Below, one piece after another: positions 1-11,400 of a DNA stretch of 64,000 nt. The stretch lies in NCBI GenBank assembly GCA_902729315.2, contig LR746271.1, forward strand, positions 4,732,001 through 4,796,000, given 5' to 3'. Under the pieces are notes generated by a model. It saw only the letters and a list, made by a program, of their open reading frames with translations, searched no databases and had not been told where the DNA came from. This DNA is from Spirodela intermedia (lineage: Eukaryota > Streptophyta > Magnoliopsida > Alismatales > Araceae). The translations under genes were made by a program, and so were the position numbers. Numbering within the stretch: the first letter of the stretch is position 1; every line of letters begins with the position of its first letter.

Positions 1-196
1 GCCCAAATAAAAGAGGGACTACAATAATGAGATCCTAACTTATCTAACAAAAAGTAATGAGGACCTAAGTTGCTAAACATCTAACAAAAGATTAGGGTGA
101 AGAGAATATATCTGTAAAACTAGACATCAAAGAGTATAAGATACATGTTAAATTATTCAGATGATTAAAAATAATATAATAGAGATCAATAGTTTT

Positions 197-541
197 TGAA
201 GGCTCTGATCTCGCTCTCTCTCCTCCACACATGGAGGAATGGGAGAATTTTCGGGGTGGTTTTCTTATGAATGAGTCTCACAGTGTTTTTCTTAAATCTT
301 GTCCATTTGTTTTTCCTCTGAATAGGGTGATGATGTCATCTATGTTGGCTCACATTTTGTAGTTATTTTTCAATTGTCTTTGGGTTATATAAGAACCAAA
401 AAAAGGGACCATGAGTTTTATGTGTGTTCTTCTAAAGTTTTTTGAAGAATTGGTGCCTCTCCTCTTTTTCCCTTTTCTTGGTTCTTCTTCCAGGGCCTCC
501 AGGTCTTCAACAAGAAGTAGGCAAGGACTTCAGCGCCAACA
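197..541 (+). repeat. 5' LTR of the copia element
   Basis: Direct repeat of 5802-6144. It starts TGAAGG and ends CCAACA, giving TG...CA termini. It shares long identical blocks with the 3' copy, for example around the AAAAAAAGGGACC tract near 400. Several differences from the 3' copy are transitions at CpG sites, consistent with methylation-driven decay. Confidence 0.92.
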
Positions 542-543
542 AT

Positions 544-555
544 TGGTATTAGAGC
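544..555 (+). other. Primer binding site, initiator Met tRNA type
   Basis: TGGTATTAGAGC begins two bases after the 5' LTR. It differs by one base from the common plant copia PBS TGGTATCAGAGC, complementary to the 3' end of initiator Met tRNA. Its position right after the CA terminus fixes the LTR boundary. Confidence 0.88.
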
Positions 556-573
556 AGTTGATTCTAGGAACCT

Positions 574-1330
574 ATGAAGATGCTGAGGAATATTGCTTCT
601 GTCTCAAAGACAGTGGTGATGCCAAAATTGCTATGTCTAACCAAGACGAACGATCATCAATGGTTGATGATGATGGAGTGTTATTTGGAGGCACAAGTAT
701 GGTGGGATGCCACTGAGAATGACGACGTTCTAAGGAAGAAGGACAGGCAGGTGCTGTCGACGATCTTCAGCACTGCATCGGAGGATTTCCTAGGATACCT
801 TGACACCAAGAAGACTACAAAGTAGAACTGGGAGGCTCTACGTGTTGTACATGTTGAAGTCAACCGTGTCATTGAGTCCAAAGTGTAGGGACTCTGACAA
901 GACCTTGAGCTTCTTAGCACGAGAAAGGAGGAGCATGTTGCTGACTATGCTGCCTAGTTTACTAAGATTATTTTTGAATTGAGATGCCTTGGTGAAACAA
1001 TCACAGAGAAGGAGGCAGTCTATAAATCCCTCAGATCTACTCCTAAATTTGATTCTTTGACTCTCATGATGGCATAGTTTGGAGACATGAATAAGATGAT
1101 ACCTAGAGAAGTGATTGACTCTTTGGTTGTCCAAGAGTAATGTCTTCATAATCATAAAGTCAAAGAAGAACAACAGGCTCTTCTTGCAAGAGCCATGGGC
1201 AAGGAGAAGGTCAATTCTAGAAAAGATTCTTCAAGCTAAGGTCGTGGTCGTGGACGTGGCTGTGGCAGAGGAAGAGGACAAAGACGAGGTAGATCGTCTG
1301 AATCTCATAATGAAGATGAGGTGAGATGAC
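574..1330 (+). pseudogene. Copia gag relic, N-terminal part
   Basis: Frame-shifted remains of the copia gag polyprotein. The first stretch (574-825) reads as a gag-like start, and the later part around 1195-1320 encodes a basic, glycine/arginine-rich tract of the kind that precedes the CCHC knuckle in copia gag. Several stops and frame changes occur between 700 and 1200. The reading is interrupted exactly at 1330 by the solo LTR insertion and resumes after 2965 with the zinc knuckle. Assignment rests mainly on position between the PBS and the CCHC/protease part, because the gag core itself is poorly conserved. Confidence 0.7.
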
Positions 1331-2960
1331 TGACATGACTCAGTCGTTGTATATTAAATTACGTAAATCTTAACTTTATAAAACTAGAAAATATAAATTT
1401 TTGGATATTTAAAAGTATTTCTAAATAAATATATCAATTATAATTCAATAAAACTTCTAAAAATAGTAGTAATTTTTCAAGTCAATCACAAAGATGTACT
1501 ATATTATCTAGTAATTATTTAGAATTTTTCTCAATGAATATGACTTTATATGAATTTTATATTAGGAAATAAAAAAGAAATATATTTAAAATTTATGAAA
1601 AAGAAAAATAAGGGTGCAGACGTCGAGGTTACATTAGTGCCTAACGAACGTGAATTGGACAAAAACAGAATTTCACCCGGTGATTCTTATGTAAGCGATT
1701 ACAAGTGATTTAATTGATCAAATTAAGATTTGTAAAAGTCGAAAGAATCGTAATAAAATAAAGTATAGTTTAGTAAATTAAAATTACAAAAACTATCACT
1801 AAATGAAGCGTAAATTAAGTTGAAAGTAGAAAAACAAGGTTCCAGCATCGCGACGACGATGCATCGGCGATGCACTAGAATCCTGAGCGTTCGAGAAGAT
1901 CATCGTGTAGTGTCTACGGCCTCAAAGACTCTCTTTGGACAAAGATGATGTGGATAATCTCTAGATCTTCTCGCAAAGTCTAGAGATTAATGAAATGGGT
2001 CGTCGAGTCATCTCCAGCAGCTGTCACCTGACGGAGTGAAAAAGTGGCGATTTTGCAGCTCTTTGACGGTTGTCACCCGACGGAGAGGAGCTGGATGGAG
2101 GTGATGCACATGTTAGAGAACTTCATCCTCAAGTCCATGCAACAAGAAGAGACTCTTCATCGCATCTGGTACGCTCTCAGGAGGTGATAACTAGTCTCTC
2201 GGTGGATCATCCTCTTTTCAACGACGACTTGTTCGTCGATCAATCGGAGATGATTTACTCAATGGATTTACGATCCTTTTATCATGAATCATTCAGCAAT
2301 TTTAGTAGCAATACTCCGCGAATCGTGTTGACGAGATTTTCACCGATGATTCAGTGATTCTCATTGCTTAATCCTTCACCGACGATCTATAGGAAAGTCA
2401 TGATAATCAGATAAAAATATATGAATTTAGACTCTAGGAGGATTTGAACTCGTGCCGGTCGCCCGCCTCTTCTGAGGAAGGTGTGGGTTTAGTCCCACAT
2501 CGGTTGTCTGCCAATTTTTCAAGTGAATATATAGTAATGTTAGCTATCTAAGTAAAGTCCCTTCTCTCGTGTGTACGACCACTCCTTGCCCTATAGCCTG
2601 TTGGCCACCAGTGATGTAGAAGGGGAGTGACGTACATGTGCCACTATCGGTCTAAGCCAAGCCACTCGAGCCCCTGCTTGTAGCTACTCCCTAACTACGC
2701 TTTTGACCCGCTTGCGGGCCTAGCTGGCCGGCGGGTCCCCCTATTTTATAATATTTTTATTTCTTATTTCTTATTCTTCATTTATCTCAAAAGTAAGATT
2801 GTAAAAATTATATAAAATCACATAATTATCCAAAAAATTACGTTAATCAACTGAAAACTACTTTTCACACTTTAACACAAATATAAGTTTATTTATCATG
2901 AGTTAAGGCTAAAACTATACTATTTACTATTTATTAACTCATGATAATGAAGACTTATCA
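1331..2960 (+). repeat. Solo LTR (1,630 bp) nested in copia gag
   Basis: The segment begins TGACATGACTCAG and ends GACTTATCA, so it has TG...CA termini. It is flanked on both sides by the identical 5-bp sequence ATGAC (1326-1330 and 2961-2965), the footprint of an LTR-element integration. It contains no recognisable coding domain and is not followed by a PBS, so it is best read as a solo LTR left by recombination between two LTRs. The same sequence recurs, strongly decayed, at 26187-27889. This copy is rich in CpG (for example 1845-2050), suggesting it is the younger of the two. Superfamily is not identifiable without internal sequence; the length would fit a Ty3/gypsy element, but that is a guess. 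Confidence 0.85.
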
Positions 2961-2969
2961 ATGACCCTT

Positions 2970-3660
2970 TGACAAGTCCATGCTGAAATGTTATAATTGT
3001 CAAAAATTTAGTCATTTTGCTTTTGAATGTCGCAATGGGAAGAAGAAGAAAGAGAAGGACAAGAAGATGAATCTTGTCACCTTGGAAGAAAAGAATGAAT
3101 CAACACTACTTATAGTATTTTTAGAGGAGGTCAAAAATTTTCTTCTCCAAAGCCTAGATGTTACTGTCTTGGCCAATGATTTATGGTTCCTTGACACAAG
3201 TGCCACCAGTCACATGATAGGAAGGAAAGATCTCTTCAATCGCTTGGATGAGAGTTGAGGCAGATGTGTGAAATTCAGTAATGGTTCAAGAGTGGATAAC
3301 TTTGTGGTGAAGGGTCTACCCTTGTGAAGTGCTCCAATGGACAAGAATTTGAGCTGAAGAATGTCTTATACATGCCTCAACTATATGTGAATATCTTGAG
3401 TCTTAGACAGCTGGATGAGGATGGTTGCAGCATGAGGTTGCAAGGTGGATTCTTGGGTATTTATGATCCTCATGGAAAGCCCTTGACTAAGGTATGCAGG
3501 TCTTTTGGCTGGCTTTCTTATTTGAAATTGAATGTGATAAAGTCCTGCCTATTGACCAAGGAAGAAGATGAGATGATTTGGCTCTAGCATCGGTGTTTTG
3601 GGCATTTGAATTTTAGGATTTTGAAGTCCATGGTTGAGAAAGAAAGAATAAGACTATTAT
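2970..3660 (+). pseudogene. Copia gag zinc knuckle, protease and pre-integrase relic
   Basis: The frame from 2980 encodes a retroviral-type zinc knuckle CYNCQKFSHFAFEC (C-X2-C-X4-H-X4-C). A lysine-rich linker follows, then the aspartic protease signature LDTSATSHM near 3190-3220; intact copia proteases usually have D-S/T-G-A, so this copy has lost the glycine. After a stop and frame change, 3324-3660 carries the pre-integrase region, ending near 3600 with a histidine-containing FGHLNF motif (3' of an in-frame TAG). Several in-frame stops show it is not functional. Confidence 0.88.
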
Positions 3661-4151
3661 GTCCATGGTCAGGAGCATGATTAAGAAAAAAGAAATACCT
3701 TTGGAGCTGTGGGGTGAAGTTGTTAACACGTGTTTATATTTTGAATAGGTCACCTACTAAAAGCTTGCAAGGAACCATATCATATGAGAAGTGGATTAGG
3801 AGGAAACCTTGTGTTGATCATCTGAGGATTTTTGACTCAATTGTGCACGTCAAGGCCACTAGAGAAAGGCTAAAGAAGTTGGATGATAAGAGTAAACCCA
3901 TGGTTTTCATAGGTTATGAGAAGGACACTAAATCTTATAGGTGCTATGATCCTCTAACCATGAAACTCCATATCAGCAAGGATGTTCTCTTTGAAGAAGG
4001 AAGCAAATGGGATTGGAAGGCCAATGAAGATACTGATGATGAAGGTCCATTTCGTTTTTCCACCCTCTTTGACCTAATGGTTGATGATTTGGACCAGGAG
4101 CCGCCTATTCAAGGAGAATCTGCTACAAGAGAAGATGGAGAGCATAGATAA
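3661..4151 (+). pseudogene. Copia integrase C-terminal relic, catalytic core deleted
   Basis: Encodes the tail of a copia integrase, with the characteristic ILNRSPTKSL stretch (about 3735-3765), a YEKW motif, and a later region with FIGYEKDTKSYRCYDP. In intact elements several hundred residues with the HHCC finger and DDE catalytic core lie between the pre-integrase motif and this tail. Here the FGHLNF motif at about 3600 and the tail at about 3710 are only some 100 bases apart, so the core is absent. Confidence 0.85.
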
Positions 4152-5804
4152 ATTTCTGAAGAAATCTCTTCTTCTCAAGAAGGAGATCAATAAAGGAGGT
4201 TTAGGTCACTTCAAGATATTTATGATGAGGCTGATCTAGTGTCATATGGCATAGATGTTTGTTTGTCCTCCCAAGAAGAACTAGCTACATATCTTGAAGC
4301 CTCTGAAGATGAAGTGTGGATAAAGGCTATGAAAGAAAAGTTGGAAGCCATTAAGAAAAGTGGGACTTTGGAGCTGATTTCTCCACCTACTGATTGCAGA
4401 CCCATTGGGCTCAAATGGGTGTTCAAAAGTAAGAAGAATTCCAGGGGAGAAGTGACATGTCACAAAGCTCATTTGGTGGTGAAAGGTTACTCTTAGAGAT
4501 ATGGTATTGACTATGAAGAAGTGATTGCTCCAGTTGCTAAGTTTGAATCTATCTGAGCACTGGTGGCCCTTGCAGCACAAGATAGATGAGAATTACATCA
4601 TATAGATGTAAAATCTGCTTTCCTAAATGGTGAAATTGAAGAGGAGACTTATATGAAGCAACCTGATGATTTTATTGTGAAAGGGAAAGAGCATTGTGTT
4701 TTCAGACTGAAGAAGTCGCTTTATGGCTCAAGCAAGCACCAAGAGCTTGGTATTCAAGTTGGATAAATGTTTATCCTCTCTCGACTTTAAGAGGAGTGAA
4801 CATGAGCATGTTGTATATTTCAAGAAGGAAGGTGATTCTCACTTACTCATAGGCATCCATGTTGATGACTTGATTGTGACAAGTTCTAATCCTGTTCACA
4901 TTCAAGAGTTCAAAGCAAAGATAATGAAGTTGTTTGAGATGAGCAATCTAGGGCTTCTCAATTCTTACTTGGGCATTGAAGTTATTCAAGAGAAATGTGA
5001 GATTTCTCTTAATCAAAGGGCCTATGTGGTGAAGATTCTTGAGCAATTCAACATGATGAATTGCAATTCTGCTCATACTCCTATGGAGGCACGACTGAAG
5101 TTTGTAAAGAATGGACCATATTCAACTATTGACTCCATGCTCTATCAAAGCTTGATTGAGAGTCTCAGGTATTTAACTCATACCCACCCTGACCTGGTGT
5201 TTAGTGTCGGTTTTCTAAGCAGATTTATGGAGCATCCGACATCTGAACATATGATGGGATTGAAGAGAGTCCTAAGGTACATCACTCGGACCTTGGACTA
5301 TGGGTTGGTTTATGAGAAGGGTCAAGTTGCAGCACAATTGATCGGCTACACAAACAGTGATTATGCTGGGGATGTAGAAGATCAGAAGAGCACTATGGGC
5401 TATGTGTTCTTTTATGGTTCCATGGCAATCAGCTGGACATCACAAAAGCAAAAGATCTAGGCGTTGTCAACCTGTGAAGCTAAGGAATCTGGATGAGTCA
5501 TTTCATTGCTGAATTGAAGGGAGAAATGGTGAAGCAAGTTACATTGAAAGTTGATAATAAGTCTGCCATTGATCTCAGCAAGAATCCAATTCATCATAGT
5601 CATTCCAAGCACATTGATACATGCTATCATTTTATTCGTTCCTGCCTGGAACAAAAGTTGATTGAGCTAGACTATGTGAAGACGGAGGAGCAACTGGCTG
5701 ATGGTTTCACTAAAGCCTTGGGGCGTCTCAAGTTCATTGAAATGCGTGTGAAGCTGGGACTTAGCTGTGTTGGAGGAAAGGAGCAAGATCAAGGAGGAGA
5801 ATGA
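4152..5804 (+). pseudogene. Copia reverse transcriptase and RNase H relic
   Basis: The RT begins with the copia motif WIKAMKEKLEAI (about 4317-4350) and continues with GLKWVFKSKKN, then VKSAFLNGEI (about 4605-4635). The catalytic box reads HVDDLIVT near 4858-4880; the family usually has YVDD, so the tyrosine is changed. RNase H motifs follow: GYTNSDYAGD near 5345 (usually GYTDSDYAGD), then SAIDLSKNPIHHSHSKHID near 5560-5620. Stops at 4496, 4556, 4588 and 5458 and a frameshift near 4720 break the frame. The order RT then RNase H, after integrase, supports Ty1/copia. Confidence 0.93.
5791..5801 (+). other. Polypurine tract of the copia element
   Basis: AAGGAGGAGAA abuts the TG start of the 3' LTR, the expected position for the plus-strand primer of an LTR retrotransposon. 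Confidence 0.8.
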
Positions 5805-6144
5805 AGGTGCTGATCTCGCTCTCTCCTCCGCACATGGACGGACGGTAGAGTTTTTAGGGTGGTTTTCTTACGAACGAGTCTCACAGTGTTTTTCTTAAAT
5901 TTTGTCTGTTTGTTTTTCCTCCGAATAGGGTGATGATGCCATCTGTGTTGGCTCACATTCTGTAGTTATTTTTCAGTTGTCTTTGGGTTCTACAAGAACC
6001 AAAAAAAGGGACCGTGAGTTTTATGTGTGTTCTTCTAAAGTTTTTTGAAAAATGGGTGCCTCTCCTCTTTTCCCCTTTTCTTGGTTCTTCTTCCAGGGCC
6101 TCTAGGTCTTCAGCGAGAAGCAGGTAGGGACTACAGCGCCAACA
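5802..6144 (+). repeat. 3' LTR of the copia element
   Basis: Direct repeat of 197-541 with TG...CA ends. It is 343 bp and differs mostly by single substitutions and a 2-bp CT slip near 5821. Confidence 0.92.
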
Positions 6145-8026
6145 ATTTCAACCATTAATTAGAGTAGCAAATATCTGGTCAAAGGGGTAGGTGTTTTTCA
6201 AAGAACGTGTCAATAGGATTGCTGCAGAAGAGGTGCATCACCTGACGAGGTGTTGGTAAATGCATGATTAAATGTGTCAGCGAGACGATGCTTCTACTGG
6301 TGGGTGTGTGATCATCTACCATGGCTGAAGAATGATCGCCATGGATACTGTTGCTGCAGAAGCAGGCCTTCCAGCGGAGATGTGTGCCAGACGAGATGAT
6401 CGCCATACAAGATAAGTACTGGGATGGATGGTGGTCACAGAGGGAGACATGATGTGCAATAAGTGGTGCAGGGAGGGGCGGAGAGGACGGGGGGAGGTGC
6501 AGAAGAAGCGAGAGGGAGGACGGGAAGAGGTGCAGAAGAAGCGAGAGGAAAGACGGGAAAGGTGCAGAAGAAGAGAAAGGGAGGACCAGAAAATGTGTTT
6601 AAGAAGCGAGATGGAGGACGCGAAGAGGTGCCGAAGAAGAGAGAGGGAGGACCGGAAGATGTGCAGAAGGGAGAGGGAGGACAGATAGAAGAAGATACGA
6701 TGGAGATCGAGGCCTCCAACCCTGTGTGCAGACCTCTTACTGAGACTCTCTCCACGCTTACGGCTGGGACAAACCTCGAATGAAAACTGTACTTCACTAA
6801 CCTCAAACTTTGGGATGACATTTCAGTAGTCCCTAAATGTCACACTTAAAATTCATGCCAAATACTGAGCCTAAAAAGTTCTAAACTTAAGGTTTGGGTA
6901 GAAAACTCCAGTTAAGCTAGGAAAGCTCATGAATACTTCAGAATTTTCGATAATTGATCTCCACGCAAGTGGTCAAGTGTTGCTTCCCCAGCGACAGGGT
7001 TGCCAGGATGATTTTTCATCAAAGGTGATACTTATGAGTGATGCCATGCCAAAGTTGTTCTTTGTATCCCCACTATGTAGCCTCTTAGTCATCCTAGATG
7101 TGAATCTGTTAGATCTGAACTGGTACGATATTGATGATAGCTATCTAAGAGCTAAACCCATTTAAGCCAGAGCAAAATGTTCGCAGCCAGGTATCTAGAG
7201 CTAGATCCGACAGGTTTCAACTTATAGAAGTCATGTAATTCAAGGAGTAAGCTTGTTCTTATGATATAAAAATAAAAAGTAGACCATACTAAATGAAATC
7301 CTATATTAGAGTGGTTAATTCGAAATTGAGGGAAAAGTCTATTTACCCACTCTAGATATGTTTTTTGCTGAAAATATTCCCCAGAAAAGATTGAGGAGAC
7401 GCACGCCCACAACATAATCTCGTTTCTTCTTGCGGCCATTGAGAGGATGGCACTTCCTCTTCTCCTTTTGGCTGGATGGAGGATAGCTTGGCATACCTCA
7501 GAAGCATGTCCTGCTAGAAGTACGCCCACAGCGGCACCCCGTTCCACCTACTTTTCTTTGTAGCTGACGTGAGGACGAGTAGTGACTCCTTTCTGGAGGC
7601 ACTTCTACATCAGCACCTTGTTTGTTCTCATGGCCACTAGGATGACAACCCTCCTCTATTTTCCATCTTGGACATTAGGAAATGATTATATTATAGCTTT
7701 CCCTCAGAGTCGACATCATGTAATTATTTTTCAAGCATGATCTGGATACATGATAAATTAAAATTTTACTCCACGGTGGTATTTCACAAAAAACATTAAG
7801 ATAATGTTTACTAAAGATTATTTGAAATTAAAGATAAAAATATCAGGGAAACCAGATGAATGAATGAGAATGCCCCTTTGCAATCAAATGTTTATTCTAG
7901 AAAGTTCATTGTTCAAAAGTTGATATTGAACCCAACCTATAATTGCTAAAATTACAACTCTCTAATGATTAGATTAAAATAGTTAATCTTGGAAGAATTT
8001 TTTATAAAGGGCATTCCACCAATAAA
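6145..8026. other. Gene-free stretch between copia relics
   Basis: Contains the GA-rich minisatellite (6470-6690) and otherwise no feature I can name. Open frames such as the one around 7152-7547 (minus) show no known motif and are bounded by AT-rich decayed DNA. Confidence 0.5.
6470..6690. repeat. GA-rich minisatellite, about 33-36 bp unit
   Basis: About six imperfect head-to-tail copies of a purine-rich unit based on GGGAGGACGGGAAGAGGTGC followed by AGAAGAAGCGAGA. Copies start near 6472, 6506, 6541, 6577, 6611 and 6642. Because the unit length is near a multiple of three and lacks stops, several long frames run through it on both strands; none looks like a real gene. Confidence 0.8.
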
Positions 8027-8480
8027 CCACCTCTTTTTAATGACTCTCCTATTGGAAAACTATGGTGAGAACTTACATTCACAATTTTAGTTATGATGCT
8101 TACAATATCATGGTGGTTGTGTAGAAGCTCTACAAAATGAAAACTTAAAATCTTCCAAAAATGAAACAAAATAGTTGATATTCAATACAAAAGTCAATAA
8201 CATTCTTCATTGTGCTCCAAATGCAGATGCGCTCAATAACATATGTATATGCAAAAGTGCTAAGAAAATGTATAATGAATAAGAAGCTACATATGAAGCA
8301 TTGTCATACTAAAAAGATTCAAAAAGTGATCTTTTAGTTCATATACATATCAATTACATTGGATGCTTGAAAATGAATGCATTGTAGACTAATTTACTTG
8401 CTTCATAAAAAATATTAAAAATTTGATGAATCTTTAAAAAAGGTACAAAAAAGTCTAGGAAAATTTAAAAGATATGGTCC
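8027..8480 (+). pseudogene. Second copia gag relic, highly decayed
   Basis: Pieces of a copia gag core can be read across frames. PPLFND lies near 8027-8044 and YWKTMVRTYIHN with a following SYDAYNIMVV near 8050-8115. Frame DALNNICICKSAKKMYNE runs from 8226, continuing through EATYEA and DSKSDLLVHIY to about 8350. These match the order of the copia gag (UBN2-type) domain: an F-N-G-x-N-Y-x-x-W start, then the A-K-E-x-W-D helix. Stops are frequent. GPTVQCYN near 8573-8596 may be the remains of its zinc knuckle. No LTRs were found. The family differs from the element at 197-6144. Confidence 0.6.
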
Positions 8481-11400
8481 TTAAAACTTAAATGGAAAAC
8501 AAAAGCAACAAATATTTTGGTAGAGAAATATTTTAAAAAATCATGTATTTAAGAACTACTTGATTCCTTAAGGGCCTACTGTCCAATGTTATAACCAGAA
8601 ATTAAGTTTTTAGAAGAAAATTTTATTTTCTTATATAGCTTATAATCATGCTGATAATTCGGATTACAATTCATATGATGATGACCAAAAGAATTCTACA
8701 ATGTCCAAGATTTGAATAATTCTTAAAAACAAAAGAAGTGGCAAAAGAACACCATACCTACTAGTTCCAAAATAGCTTGGATAGAATGCTGAGGGTTGGA
8801 GAGGGCGAACAAGTTTTGAAAATATTTATTTGATTATCTCGAGCTTTTCACCATTTTTCATTATTTGAATTTAGCACATTCACATATGTTAGGTCAACTC
8901 ATTGGGTTGGTACACTATTCAACTATTATCAAAAGATTATTCTTTTGTAGTGGTTTAATCTTACCTAGTCTATGTCCACTTATGAAAGGTTATTAACATT
9001 GGTTACTACTATTATCTCTAAGAGAATAAAATTTAAAATTCACGAGGCTATTAAATCTCCTTATGAAGTAGAATTTGTATATCTATCTCCCAACACTATA
9101 CTTCAAAGTACAAGCCTGCCTTTTCACTTGTTACTAACATTTCCATGAGTGCCTTCTCTTGTATGAATTGTGATATAATCCTAACAAATGAATCTTCTTT
9201 CTGAGTGAATGTACTTCAGTAGGTAGATTTTTGATGCTTGAGAAACTATGTGTAGTTGCACTTATGTCAAAAAGAGAATATGAATTTTTAGTATGATTGA
9301 TATATTTGATGTGATGTTTAAAATATCTTAAGAGGAGCTACTTATAGAACCCAAAATCAATAGTAACAATTCAAATGATTAAGATTTGATCAGTTGAAAA
9401 TATTATTTTTGATGCCTATATCAACATATAGAACAATCTATGTAGCCAACATGCTTGATTGACTAGTTTTTTACTAGATCATTCTACAGATGTGTTAGCA
9501 AGAGATTTCCTAAGTTTTTTTGATCTTTTGACATGTTAGGATTTGATGTAAGATGGTTAGACATTCTATACCATATGTCAATATGTATGAATATGGGTTT
9601 TCTGAGTTGTGGGATCACGAAGAGAATCTTGTTTTCTTTTACTCTCTTTTGACTTATTGATTGTTGGGTCAACCTATTTCTTGGCATACTAAATCTTTTA
9701 GGATGAGGTTCTCTCACCTCAATTTCATCTTGTGACAATTGTGTAGACCCATCAATTCAACTTATCTAGGGCTTGAGGCAATTTTTTCTTTTTAAAATAT
9801 TTATTGTTTCTTTCTATTTATCAGTTTTCTTGTGTGTTTTTTCGTCAATTATTATTTTTAATATTTTACACATATAGCACATACTAAAAAAAATATGAAC
9901 CAAGTGTAACAATTTAGATCTTAATGAGTGAAGACTAACTTAGTCTAATTCACAACTTCATTCATTATTAATGGAGGCTTTTCTTGCCTAATGAGTCAAC
10001 TTACCTACTTGAAGTGATATTTTTGCCATGAAGACTATTAAATTTTCTTCATATAAAGGAGTCCACTTGCTTTCTTAGACAAGAGCTTTTGGGATTCTTC
10101 TTACTATTATAATCTTACTGTTCATCATAACAAGAATCAAAAGTTTAATTGACCTATAAAAATGACTTGGTAATAATCTCTGGGGAAGATTATAAGTGAC
10201 AATACCATTGTAGATTGTATAGTACATTGAGGCTAGTAGGTTAGTGAGGGATTGATAACCTTGAAATAATCTAGTTGCTAGTGTTATGAGGACTATAGTA
10301 GTTGATAGTATTGATATTTATCCGGCCTCTATGTATGTTAGTACTTGGGGCATCATCCTATAGAAAGATTAGTGAAACCCAAGGAATAGGAGTTCTTGAG
10401 ATAGTAAAGGTGAATGGGAGGCAAAGCAACTCTAAAATCTGTGTATTTAGTTTATCCATTTGATGTCTTCTCACAAATCATTTACATTACCTTTTTTTAC
10501 TGCATAAAATAAAAGTAGTTGATCTAATCATTCAATTAGATTACATATCATAATCATGTGCAAATGGTCCCACATCACTGGTAAAACCATATTCACTCTA
10601 ATATCATTACATGCTTAAATACAGGACATAAGCAAACCATTGATTTATTTGTGAATAGATTTAGGATATTTAATCTCAAAAAGTATTATGAATGGAATTA
10701 GAAATCACAATTTAGTATAAATCATGACTTAGTCTATGCAAGACCATCCAGATTACATTAGTTGTCTTGGGGTCATTCAATCCTATAAACTTACACTACT
10801 AGTGCATATCAAGGTTCATATTTCATCATACGAAGTTTATTGTAGAATTCACAAGATATCATAGTTAACATTTCATTTGAAGTTATGTTACATAATAGCA
10901 CACTATATTAAGATACATCTCTATCCATAACAAGTTTTGTTGTGAAATAAAAACTATATCAAGATTAATAATTTAGCAATTAAAATTTATTTTACATATC
11001 ATAAATATTAAATTTTAGAAGGTACATAAATAACGTGGCATATCAAATACAATACTTCAGTGCACATAAAAACATTGTGGAACTGCATAGTATATTAAGC
11101 TTAATTTTGGAAAATATGAGAAGTTTAATTTCATAACAAGGAAACTTTTAAGTCAATATGTCAGTATATATGGAGTATGTTCTCCACTAATGGAGTACAT
11201 CAAGGTTAATATCTTAATAAATGTAATGTAGACTGTAAAACACTAAGGCCAAATACATAAATTCCATATATACATATTAAATTTAATATATGAGAATTAT
11301 ACTGTGAAATAAAAAATATACCAAGCATCATATCTCAATAAAGAAATCATAATTAACACAAAACATCATATCATAAATTTCAAGGATGTAAGAGGAGCGA

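Larger units (their letters stand above)
197..6144 (+). mobile_element. Degenerate Ty1/copia LTR retrotransposon, nested insertion inside
   Basis: A complete but inactive copia-type element. Two direct LTRs of about 345 bp (197-541 and 5802-6144) both begin TG and end CA and agree at roughly nine in ten positions by eye. A primer binding site resembling initiator Met tRNA follows the 5' LTR and a purine tract precedes the 3' LTR. Between them the order is gag, CCHC knuckle, protease, pre-integrase, integrase tail, reverse transcriptase, RNase H, which is the copia order (integrase before RT). Multiple stops and frameshifts break the polyprotein. The integrase catalytic core is missing. A solo LTR of another family (1331-2960) sits in gag. 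The 5-bp flanks (GTTTT before, ATTTC after) do not match, so the target duplication has decayed or one end is displaced. The element cannot transpose autonomously. Confidence 0.95.

Noticed and set aside
192-6149. Target duplication of the copia element
   Set aside because: The 5-bp flanks GTTTT and ATTTC are not identical, so no duplication can be claimed.
9484-9738. Minus-strand frame with an HIDIW phrase recalling copia integrase
   Set aside because: No other integrase motif in the right order or spacing, and the surrounding relic gag is on the plus strand.
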